Shown here: positions 26,654-33,333 of the stretch, one piece after another
Layout of the letters: every line of letters starts with the position of its first letter
Numbering within the stretch: the first letter of the stretch is position 1
Assembly (NCBI GenBank): GCA_024206335.1
Contig: JAAGZL010000118.1
Location: 1-33,333, forward strand
Length of the DNA: 33,333 nucleotides
From: Gammaproteobacteria bacterium
GTDB lineage: Bacteria > Pseudomonadota > Gammaproteobacteria > Chromatiales > Chromatiaceae
Direction: 5' to 3'
Notes under the pieces: model-generated
What the model saw: only the letters and a program-made list of their open reading frames with translations
Database searches by the model: none
Told to the model about the DNA's origin: nothing
Program-made: the position numbers and the translations under genes

Positions 26654-28762
26654 CTACATGATTGGCCCACTCAAGGGCTGATGCTCAGGCGGGTTCAGGA
26701 TTTTGCTGTTTTTCTGTAGTCGATATTGCAGATCTGAATTTTCTGTGGGCCACTGGCCCTTCAGGATATTGTCTGGATTGTCGCCGCTAAAGGCGAGATA
26801 GCTATATTTTCCATAGTGCGGAATCTTTCGGGCCAGACCGGATATGGCGGCCGCTGAGTGTCCATGCAGCCAGCCGATGGTCTTGGGTCTGCGGCTGGTA
26901 AGCACCACGCTGTGCTGGTCTAGGGAGATTTGCTTGCCACCGATCTCCACGCTGTCATCGTTAAACGCCATGGGCAGGCCGGTTGCGGCTTTCCGGAACT
27001 CATCCAGCAGCAGGTTCTCTCTGCCAAGCACCCATAGCATGCGGTTTTTTGGCACAACTCTGATGTTGTTGTCCCATACTACTTTCATCCGTTTTTCCCG
27101 TTTCCGCCAGCCATTAGCCATCTCCTTATAGGCTGTCCGTATCTCGGGTTCGGCGTTGGATGGCAGGATAACCATGCTTCTGTGGCTGCTAAACAGCTGC
27201 CCCAGTGAGCTGGGTATTTCACCTGGATTCAAACGCCGGAATATATCAAACAGTGGGTCTACGTTTATGGCCACTGGACGTTGTTTCATGGGTACCTTAA
27301 CCACCATTTCACGTTTGGTCATGGTTATTGTCTGCTGTATCAGCTCTGCTCCATCCTCTGATTGGATGTAGACCGGAACCTGTAGTTTGTACGGTGCTCC
27401 TTTCTGAGTCTGGCGTAGGAGATACCTAAACTCAAAGCCATCATCCGTGGCCTTTAAATCGTGTTCTGCTATCTCCAGTGCCGGCGCCCCTTTGCGTCTG
27501 GTCCACTGTTTGAACTCGGTGGAAAGATCTTGGCCAGATGTTTTTTCCAGGGCCTGCTGCAGATCACTGTATGAGGCGTTCTGATACAGGTTTCCTAAAT
27601 AGAATTGGCGTATACCATTCAGAAATGTCTCATCCCCAAGCTGTATCCTCAGCATATGGAAAAACATCAGGGCCTTGCCGTAACCAATGGCCTGGCTGGC
27701 CTGCCCCTGATGTCCACGGAACTTGTGCAGGGAAAAATCTTTCTTTTTGGTTACGTAATCAACATAATTCTGCAGGGCGTCGCGTCGATAGGCAGAGCCC
27801 TGTCCCTGCTGTTCCCGGATCATGTGATCGGCTAGATAGGTGGTGAGACCCTCACTCCAGTTGCCCTTGGTGTAGTCAATAAATACGCCGTTGCCCCACC
27901 AGTTGTGCAGGATCTCATGGGGGTAGGAGCTATGCAGGATAAATGGGAGGCGAATAACCTTGGGGCCGAGCAGGGTGAACGATGGCATGCCGTAGCCGCT
28001 CTCCCAGAAGTTTTCCACCAGGGCGAACTTTGAGTATGGGTATGGCCCCAGGAGTTTGCTGAACAGCTTTAGATAACTCTCTGTCGCCTGCAGGTAGCGT
28101 TCTGCCACCGCCTGGTCTGGTTGTCTCAGGTAGACCTGGGTCTCAGCTACATCTGTGGGGTGGGTGAAAATGTGATACTTCCCGGCGATCAGATAGATGT
28201 CATCCTGGGGCGCGGTCTCGCTCCAGCCGGTTGCCGTGCTGCCACTGCCCTGGCTGATGCTGTGCCACCCTTCTGGCAGAGTGGTGTGCAGGCTAAAGCT
28301 CACCTGACTGTCAGCTATTACCGGGAACCAGTAACTGGAGATGCTGAGAAACACCCCCTGATCAGAGATGATTCCAAGGCTGGTTGACCGGCCGCCGCTA
28401 TAGTCTTGGGAGTGGTCCTCAAGTTTATGTTGAATCTTGCCGGAGTATGCTACCCGGAGGCTGTTTTGTGTGGTGGGTAGTTTGATCTTGTATCGTTTTA
28501 TTGGGACAGAGGATCGCCGGTTGGTTTTTTTTATGATCCTGGCTTCAGGGGTGAGTAGCTGTAACTCCAGGCCGGCATGTAGATCAAACATCAGCGTGGT
28601 TACCGCCTCAGGCAGGGTAATGACATCTTCTGCCTCGATGTGGCCGCTTTCTGGTTCCAGAGTAACGTCGAGTTGATGGTGTATTGGTGTGGCTGCTATT
28701 GCAGTGTGGCAGAACAGAACTAATAAAAGAAAACGCCATCTAACCCGTGTAAACTGACTCAT
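26654..28762 (-). CDS. Exported M1-family metallopeptidase
   Basis: This protein of 702 aa (from ATG 28762) has a Sec signal peptide (hydrophobic WRFLLLVLFCHTAIA) and an M1 gluzincin catalytic core with zinc ligands H282, H286 and E304 in HEILHNWWGN and GNWSEGLTTYLAD, plus catalytic E283. The spacing from HEXXH to the third ligand is 17 residues, one fewer than in aminopeptidase N. The GAMEN exopeptidase motif is replaced by GYGMPSFTLLG, so amino-terminal specificity is uncertain. An in-frame TTG at 28768, 5 nt after AAAGGA, is an alternative start. The C-terminal region resembles no catalytic domain I know. It is convergent with nosY and divergent from the ChaN-like gene; its substrate is unknown. 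Confidence 0.88.
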   Translation of the reverse strand: MSQFTRVRWRFLLLVLFCHTAIAATPIHHQLDVTLEPESGHIEAEDVITLPEAVTTLMFDLHAGLELQLLTPEARIIKKTNRRSSVPIKRYKIKLPTTQNSLRVAYSGKIQHKLEDHSQDYSGGRSTSLGIISDQGVFLSISSYWFPVIADSQVSFSLHTTLPEGWHSISQGSGSTATGWSETAPQDDIYLIAGKYHIFTHPTDVAETQVYLRQPDQAVAERYLQATESYLKLFSKLLGPYPYSKFALVENFWESGYGMPSFTLLGPKVIRLPFILHSSYPHEILHNWWGNGVFIDYTKGNWSEGLTTYLADHMIREQQGQGSAYRRDALQNYVDYVTKKKDFSLHKFRGHQGQASQAIGYGKALMFFHMLRIQLGDETFLNGIRQFYLGNLYQNASYSDLQQALEKTSGQDLSTEFKQWTRRKGAPALEIAEHDLKATDDGFEFRYLLRQTQKGAPYKLQVPVYIQSEDGAELIQQTITMTKREMVVKVPMKQRPVAINVDPLFDIFRRLNPGEIPSSLGQLFSSHRSMVILPSNAEPEIRTAYKEMANGWRKREKRMKVVWDNNIRVVPKNRMLWVLGRENLLLDEFRKAATGLPMAFNDDSVEIGGKQISLDQHSVVLTSRRPKTIGWLHGHSAAAISGLARKIPHYGKYSYLAFSGDNPDNILKGQWPTENSDLQYRLQKNSKILNPPEHQPLSGPIM

Positions 28763-28944
28763 ACGCAATATAATCCTTTTGGTTGAGTACTGAGTGATTC
28801 GTAACTGTTGTGCCTTATACTAGCCGAATGGTTGTTTAGATAACAATCTCAGTGATACAAAAAAACACGGAGTATTATCGGTTGAGTTGGTTGCAAACAA
28901 TGGTCCGTACCAACCGGTTTTAATTAATCGTAACGAAGGGTTTC

Positions 28945-30114
28945 ATGAATTATCCGCGAGGCGTAAAGCTTCTGGCCGTAATACTGCTGTTTCAGTCCAG
29001 TATTGCCTGCCAGGCCACCAGACTGTACAAACAGCACCTTGACCAGACCATGAGTGAGCAGAAGATTGCACAACGCAAGGCACTGGATCTGAGCTCTGAA
29101 CTGGATCTGGGCATGGTTGTCTCCATGGTCTCTTCTTCCCGGGTCATATATGTGGGCGAGACCCACGATGACTACGCCGATCACCTGACGCAGTTGGAGA
29201 TAGTCCAACGTCTGCATGCAATCAATCCAGATATTGCCATCGGCATGGAGCAGTTTCAGCAGCCGTTTCAGGGTGTTGTGGATCGCTACATAAAGGGTGA
29301 CCTGGATGAAAAGGGGTTGATTCGCGAAACTGAGTGGATGGAACGTTGGAGGTTTGATTACCGTCTCTATCGGCCCATACTCACCTTTGCTCGTAAACAC
29401 CGGATACCAGTGGTTGCCCTGAATCTCTCCAAGGAGATCGTAGGCAAGGTGTCAGAGTCTGGTTTTGATGGGCTGTCCGAGGAGGATAGGGCAAAGATAC
29501 CAGCAGAGATCGACTACTCTGATCAGGCCTATCATGAGCGATTGAAAGGGATATATGAAAAACATGCGCATAATGACAAGAAGGGGTTTGAGCGTTTCCA
29601 ACAGGTGCAGCTGTTGTGGGATGAGGGCATGGCGGAACGGGCAGCAGAATATCTGAAGTCATACCCAAAGCGACAACTGGTGGTGCTGGCCGGGAGTGGT
29701 CATCTGATGTATGGGGCTGGTATTCCGCAACGGGTGAGTAGAAGGGTGCCGGGTGAGCGGGCCATCATACTGCCAGCTGGTGATTTCAAACCGACCCCAA
29801 AGGTGGGTGATTTTCTGGTGCATGATGGGGGTGAAACCCTGCCCGCACCTGGCCTTATGGGGATATATCTGGGTCAGACCAAGGATGGTGTCAAGGTGGA
29901 CAGCCTGGTGCCAGAGGGTGCGGCCAAGAAGGCTGGGGTAGAAAAGGGTGACATGATTCGCAGCATCAACGGTAGCATGATAAAGAGCGTTACCGATCTC
30001 AAGCTGATGTTGCTGGATGCTTCGCCTGGAGATGAGGTGAGGCTGGTACTGTTTAGAAAGAAGCTCCTGCTCAAGGACAAGGAGTTGGAGCTGGTATTTC
30101 CCCTTGGTAACTAA
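28945..30114 (+). CDS. ChaN-like haem/iron-binding domain fused to a PDZ domain
   Basis: The 389-aa protein begins with a signal sequence ending in SSIAC, possibly a lipobox with the lipidated Cys at residue 22. Residues about 60-275 form a ChaN-like (DUF399) domain with VGETHDD (E72, H74), IGMEQFQ and the C-terminal AGSGHLMYGAGIP segment (H253). ChaN of Campylobacter binds haem as a lipoprotein in iron uptake. Residues about 300-388 form a PDZ domain (VDSLVPEGAAKKAGVEKGDMI, INGSMIKSVTDLKLM). ChaN-PDZ fusions are found in other proteobacteria, but their role is not known. GAAGGG precedes the ATG. The 6-bp gap to the convergent membrane protein leaves no terminator. Confidence 0.85.
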   Translation: MNYPRGVKLLAVILLFQSSIACQATRLYKQHLDQTMSEQKIAQRKALDLSSELDLGMVVSMVSSSRVIYVGETHDDYADHLTQLEIVQRLHAINPDIAIGMEQFQQPFQGVVDRYIKGDLDEKGLIRETEWMERWRFDYRLYRPILTFARKHRIPVVALNLSKEIVGKVSESGFDGLSEEDRAKIPAEIDYSDQAYHERLKGIYEKHAHNDKKGFERFQQVQLLWDEGMAERAAEYLKSYPKRQLVVLAGSGHLMYGAGIPQRVSRRVPGERAIILPAGDFKPTPKVGDFLVHDGGETLPAPGLMGIYLGQTKDGVKVDSLVPEGAAKKAGVEKGDMIRSINGSMIKSVTDLKLMLLDASPGDEVRLVLFRKKLLLKDKELELVFPLGN

Positions 30115-30120
30115 TGGGGA

Positions 30121-31275
30121 TTATTCCTGAACCACTGCCTTGTTGGTTGTCTGCCACAGGGCAACGGACAGGAACTGTGCCATGGCAACCATGGCCGGAA
30201 GCCATGACCATGGCAGGTCAAAAATAAGCAACATCCCACTGAGTTGGAACAGCATACTGCGAATCAGGGCGAAACGCCCCAGGGTGGTGCGGGAGCGGTT
30301 TTGTTGCTCTGTCTGCGCCCCCGGCCATAGCCACAGGGGTAGCAGGTGGGTGGCAGCCCCGGACACCAGAGGCATAAGAAACATCAGGATAAACAGCTCT
30401 GACATATGAGTGGTTGCCAGCCACCCCAACCCATGTGCCGCACCCAGGAGCAGGGAAATGATCAACCCGATGCTGGCGGTGGCAAGGGATGGTGCTGCAC
30501 CATCAGCTAGCCATAGTTTCCGGCGCTTCAGCCATAGCAGCCCATAGGCCAGCCTTCCCAGTGGGATAAGCCAGAGGAGTAATCCAGCTAGGGTGATGGG
30601 TGGAAACCATGCGGCCCCGACCGCTATCAGGAGGGTTCCAGCAAACAGCAGACGCCACTCGTGCATCAGCCAGGGTCCGGCATTCATATCCTGAAAGCTG
30701 CCGACGGTAGGTAACAATACGCGCAGGGTTCCCAGGGCGGTGAGGCCAACAAACCCGAGAATGTTCAGATGCAGATGGAGTCTACGCAGGTTCAGCCACT
30801 GCTGCGGCCAGAGAGATGCGAGGATGATTGCAACCAGGGCCGCTCCCAGTAGCAGCAGCGCCAGCCGATACCAGAGCAGTCCGGGGTGAGGGGAACCGAA
30901 GGACTGCCGGGCGCGTTGCTGCATCCAGTAAGAGAGGCCCGCTACCGCCAGCAGGGCGATCACTGCCGCCAGCAGGTAGAGTTTGAAAATCAGAAGCAGG
31001 CTGGTTGTAAGGATGACGCCAGCCAGCATGGCTCCATAGATACTCAACAACACCTTGGGTTCGGGCGAACCGCTTCTGGTTAGCACCGGTACGAAGTAGA
31101 TCATGGCCCCGAAGATCAGTGGCATTATTCCCAACGCCAGGATCAGATGCAGCGGTGCCGATGGAGTAATGGCGGTCAGGCGGGGCAGGACTATGCCGAC
31201 CACAAAGCAGAGCAGTGTGGTTAGCAGTAGCAGAGGCATCAGTCCTGGAAGGCGGTTACCTTTAGCAGAGAACAT
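30121..31275 (-). CDS. Polytopic membrane protein, NnrS/haem-copper-oxidase-like features
   Basis: The 384-aa protein has roughly 10-12 predicted membrane helices and almost no soluble domain. Histidines cluster near helix ends: H167 and H169 in RLHLHLNILGF, a His in MHEW, two in AAHGLGWLATTHMSEL, and H310 in AATHLLPLWLWPG. Such an arrangement, with the HLHLNxxGF segment followed by TALGTLRVLLPTVG, resembles NnrS-type proteins and haem-copper oxidase subunit I-like proteins, which bind haem or metal. I cannot assign it firmly. It starts 13 bp after the LysR gene on the same strand, with no strong ribosome-binding site, so the two are probably co-transcribed. A role in nitric-oxide stress would fit the nearby nos locus, but this is inference. 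Confidence 0.75.
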   Translation of the reverse strand: MFSAKGNRLPGLMPLLLLTTLLCFVVGIVLPRLTAITPSAPLHLILALGIMPLIFGAMIYFVPVLTRSGSPEPKVLLSIYGAMLAGVILTTSLLLIFKLYLLAAVIALLAVAGLSYWMQQRARQSFGSPHPGLLWYRLALLLLGAALVAIILASLWPQQWLNLRRLHLHLNILGFVGLTALGTLRVLLPTVGSFQDMNAGPWLMHEWRLLFAGTLLIAVGAAWFPPITLAGLLLWLIPLGRLAYGLLWLKRRKLWLADGAAPSLATASIGLIISLLLGAAHGLGWLATTHMSELFILMFLMPLVSGAATHLLPLWLWPGAQTEQQNRSRTTLGRFALIRSMLFQLSGMLLIFDLPWSWLPAMVAMAQFLSVALWQTTNKAVVQE

Positions 31276-31288
31276 GGTTGGGGATGGT

Positions 31289-32245
31289 TCAGGACTTGGC
31301 CCCCTCCTGGTCGGCTAGATCGCTTGCTTCAAAAAAATCAGGGGACATCATCTCAATAAAACGTTTGGACTGGGGTGAGAGGAACTTGCCGCGCCGCATT
31401 ACCACACCGTAACCGCGGTCTGGGAAATATTGATCCAGCGGGATGCGAACCAGTTTTTCATCGCCGTTGAGGCAGACATCGGAGACGATGGAAATCCCCA
31501 TACCCTGTTCCACGTACTTCTTGATTACCTCCCAGCCACCGGCCTCAAGATTGACCCGGTAGTTGAGGTTGTGCTGTTTAAACACCAGGTCCACCATGCG
31601 CCAGGTACTTAGGTGGTGGGGGGGTAGGATCATCCCATGCGGGCTGATGTCCTGCAGGGTGACCTCCTCTTTTTTATTGGCCAGAGGGTGGTCTAACGGT
31701 GCAATCAGAACCGTCTTATAAGAGACGATAGGGTGATAGAAGATATCGTCCGCCAGTTCCGACATGGAACCCACGGCAAAATCTACCTGATCCCCGCGGA
31801 TCATGTTCATACCATCACGCCCAGGGACATTCTGCAGTTTGATCCTGATCTTGGGGTATTTGGCCGTGAATGCAGTCATGATATCCGGGAGCACGTACAG
31901 GATCGTGGATTCACCAGCGGCAATATTCAGTTCACCAGAATCCAGAGATCCGCACTTGGCGATAAAGGTTTCATGCAGACCGTCGATCCCCTGGATCAGT
32001 GGTTGAGCCAGTTTGTACAGGGTCTTGCCCTCGGGGGTAAGGCGGATCTTGGGCCCGCGCCGTTCGAACAGCATGGTCTCAAATTCACGCTCCAGGGCCT
32101 GAATCTGTAGTGAAACTGTAGGCTGGCTCAGAAACAGGCGTTCCGCCGCTTCACTGACACTCTCGGTCTGGGCGGCGTTGCAGAAGGCCCGGAGTTGTTT
32201 AAGGCGATTTTGCTTGTAATAGGGCGGTGAAGGTGAAGAAGCCAT
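31289..32245 (-). CDS. LysR-family transcriptional regulator
   Basis: The 318-aa protein has an N-terminal winged helix-turn-helix (LKQLRAFCNAAQTESVSEAA, RLFLSQPTVSLQIQALE) and the type 2 periplasmic-binding effector domain (GELNIAAGESTILYVLPDIM, KYVEQGMGISIVSDVCL). ATG 32245 is preferred over an in-frame ATG at 32287, because the latter has no ribosome-binding site and would place the 22-bp-phased direct repeats inside the coding region. CysB-like residues appear in the effector domain, but the ligand is not predictable. It lies directly upstream of the polytopic membrane protein gene, its most likely target besides itself. Confidence 0.93.
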   Translation of the reverse strand: MASSPSPPYYKQNRLKQLRAFCNAAQTESVSEAAERLFLSQPTVSLQIQALEREFETMLFERRGPKIRLTPEGKTLYKLAQPLIQGIDGLHETFIAKCGSLDSGELNIAAGESTILYVLPDIMTAFTAKYPKIRIKLQNVPGRDGMNMIRGDQVDFAVGSMSELADDIFYHPIVSYKTVLIAPLDHPLANKKEEVTLQDISPHGMILPPHHLSTWRMVDLVFKQHNLNYRVNLEAGGWEVIKKYVEQGMGISIVSDVCLNGDEKLVRIPLDQYFPDRGYGVVMRRGKFLSPQSKRFIEMMSPDFFEASDLADQEGAKS

Positions 32246-32263
32246 AATGCACTCAAGATAAAC

Positions 32264-32321
32264 ATTAGAAAGATTAATAATAACCATTAGAAGGATTAAA
32301 ATGAAGCATTAAATAGGTCAA
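32264..32321. repeat. 22-bp-phased direct repeats upstream of the LysR gene
   Basis: ATTAGAAAGATTAA (32264-32277) and ATTAGAAGGATTAA (32286-32299) differ at one base and start exactly 22 bp apart, two helical turns. A degenerate third copy, ATTAAATAGGTCAA at 32308-32321, continues the phase with about 9 of 14 matches. They sit 19-76 bp before the LysR ATG, where an autoregulatory LysR operator is expected. AT-rich promoter-like sequence follows. Confidence 0.6.
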
Positions 32322-32450
32322 TATTAAAAATATATAATAATTAGTATGTTACAAAAGGCGCTGTCATTAAATAAACTAATCCACATATAGGCTTCGGCCT
32401 GGTATTACAGTTCTGTTTCATAATTCAATAACCACCACTATTCATGTAGC

Positions 32451-33333
32451 ATGCCCTTACTTTCCGTATGGTCCACTATTGTGAAGCCGCAATCTCTCCC
32501 ATTACTCAGTGATATCGAACACTGCCTGCTGTCTGATCGACATGTCTTTCGGGGGCGTCTGCGTGCGCTGAAACGCAAGGCCGGGAAAAATCAGCAGATT
32601 GAGGATGACGTGGCGCGGCTGCTGCGGCAGATCGAAGAGTCAAGGCAGCGGGCTGAACGCAGATTAAGCCTGCTACCACAGCCCAGCTTTCCACCGGAGT
32701 TGCCTATATCCGGGTGTTGGGAGGAGATCTCTGGCCTAATCGAATCCAATCAGGTGGTGATTATCTGTGGAGAGACCGGCTCAGGTAAATCCACCCAGCT
32801 GCCCAAGATCTGCCTGAGCCTGGGGCGTGGTGTGTTTGGACGTATTGGCCATACCCAGCCCAGGCGCATCGCCGCACGTACCTTGGCTGGCCGCATCTCC
32901 AAGGAGCTGGGTCGTGAACTCGGCACCAGTGTGGGCTACAAGGTGCGCTTCCACGACCATGTAAGCCCCGACAGCCATATCAAGCTGATGACCGATGGCA
33001 TGCTGCTGGCAGAGATCCAGAAGGATCCCTATCTGAACGAGTATGACACCCTGATAATCGATGAGGCCCATGAACGTAGTCTGAATATCGATTTTCTGTT
33101 GGGCTACCTGCAACAGCTCCTGCCTAAACGCCGGGATCTGAAGCTGATCATCACCTCGGCCACCATCGATCCGGAGCACTTTGCCCAGCAGTTTGGTGGC
33201 GTGCCCATCATCAACGTATCCGGTCGTACCTATCCGGTGGAGCTGCGCTACCGCCCACCGGAGGAGGAGGGCAGTAGCGAGCGGGATGAACAGATGCAGC
33301 AGGCCATTCTGGGTGCGGTGGACGAACTCAGCC
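32451..33333 (+). CDS. hrpA: ATP-dependent RNA helicase HrpA (5' part, truncated by window edge)
   Basis: The frame is open from ATG 32451 to the end of the window (294 codons and one base) and reads as the N-terminal part of a DEAH-box helicase. HrpA acts on mRNA and in ribosome rescue of collided ribosomes in E. coli. Motifs in order are VVIICGETGSGKSTQ (motif I), HTQPRRIAARTLA (Ia), LMTDGMLLAE (Ib), LIIDEAHERSLNIDFLLGYL (DEAH, motif II), ITSATID (III) and SGRTYPVELRYRP, all in close agreement with E. coli HrpA. GTG at 32481 is an alternative start that gives an N-terminus of E. coli-like length; neither has a clear ribosome-binding site. The stop lies beyond the window. Confidence 0.95.
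   Translation, partial: MPLLSVWSTIVKPQSLPLLSDIEHCLLSDRHVFRGRLRALKRKAGKNQQIEDDVARLLRQIEESRQRAERRLSLLPQPSFPPELPISGCWEEISGLIESNQVVIICGETGSGKSTQLPKICLSLGRGVFGRIGHTQPRRIAARTLAGRISKELGRELGTSVGYKVRFHDHVSPDSHIKLMTDGMLLAEIQKDPYLNEYDTLIIDEAHERSLNIDFLLGYLQQLLPKRRDLKLIITSATIDPEHFAQQFGGVPIINVSGRTYPVELRYRPPEEEGSSERDEQMQQAILGAVDELS

Noticed and set aside
26225-26719. 164-codon plus-strand frame overlapping nosY
   Set aside because: Out-of-frame shadow of nosY with Gly/Val-rich low-complexity sequence and no family features.
32389-32400. AGGC-TTCG-GCCT mini-hairpin upstream of hrpA
   Set aside because: Only a 4-bp stem; a stable tetraloop, but no T-run or other sign of function.

Overview
This 33.3 kb window looks like chromosome of a gammaproteobacterium. 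The evidence is an E. coli-type PcnB, a folK/kinase/panBCD run, an HrpA helicase and perfect FNR/ANR-type operators. A free-living or symbiotic denitrifying sulfur oxidiser would fit the gene mix, but that is inference, since no sulfur-oxidation gene lies in the window. No insertion sequence, prophage, CRISPR array or integrase was found.

Positions 1-5100 hold housekeeping genes. A tRNA-Glu(CUC) with its own promoter and terminator lies on the minus strand. It is divergent from a plus-strand run: pcnB (poly(A) polymerase, apparently without an AUG/GUG/UUG start), folK, a deoxynucleoside kinase, then panB-panC-panD, ending in a strong terminator. Positions 5096-15417 form a glycogen/maltodextrin island: glgA (-), pgi (+), glgB (-), then glgC, a GH57 amylase-like enzyme, a possible 26-aa coupled ORF and malQ (+). 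The set covers glucose-6-phosphate isomerisation, ADP-glucose formation, chain elongation, branching and chain remodelling.

Positions 15418-26648 are a nitrous-oxide reduction locus of the clade II ('atypical') type. nosZ carries a Sec-type signal peptide and is followed by a monohaem and a dihaem cytochrome c, nosB, nosD, nosG, nosH, nosF, nosL and nosY. There is no nosR. nosZ has a textbook class II FNR/ANR/DNR promoter and its own rho-independent terminator, so it can be expressed apart from the accessory genes. A second perfect operator lies before the dihaem cytochrome. The expected electron route is quinol to NosG/NosH (perhaps with NosB), then the cytochromes, then NosZ; NosDFY and NosL would supply the copper-sulfur site.

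Positions 26654-33333 hold an exported M1-type metallopeptidase (-), a ChaN-like protein fused to a PDZ domain (+), a polytopic histidine-bearing membrane protein sharing some NnrS/oxidase-like features (-), a LysR regulator just upstream of it with 22-bp-phased direct repeats before its start (-), and the 5' part of hrpA (+), cut by the window edge. The observations most worth a second look are the pcnB start, the separate control and C-terminal extension of NosZ, the small ORF coupled to malQ, and the LysR/membrane-protein pair.
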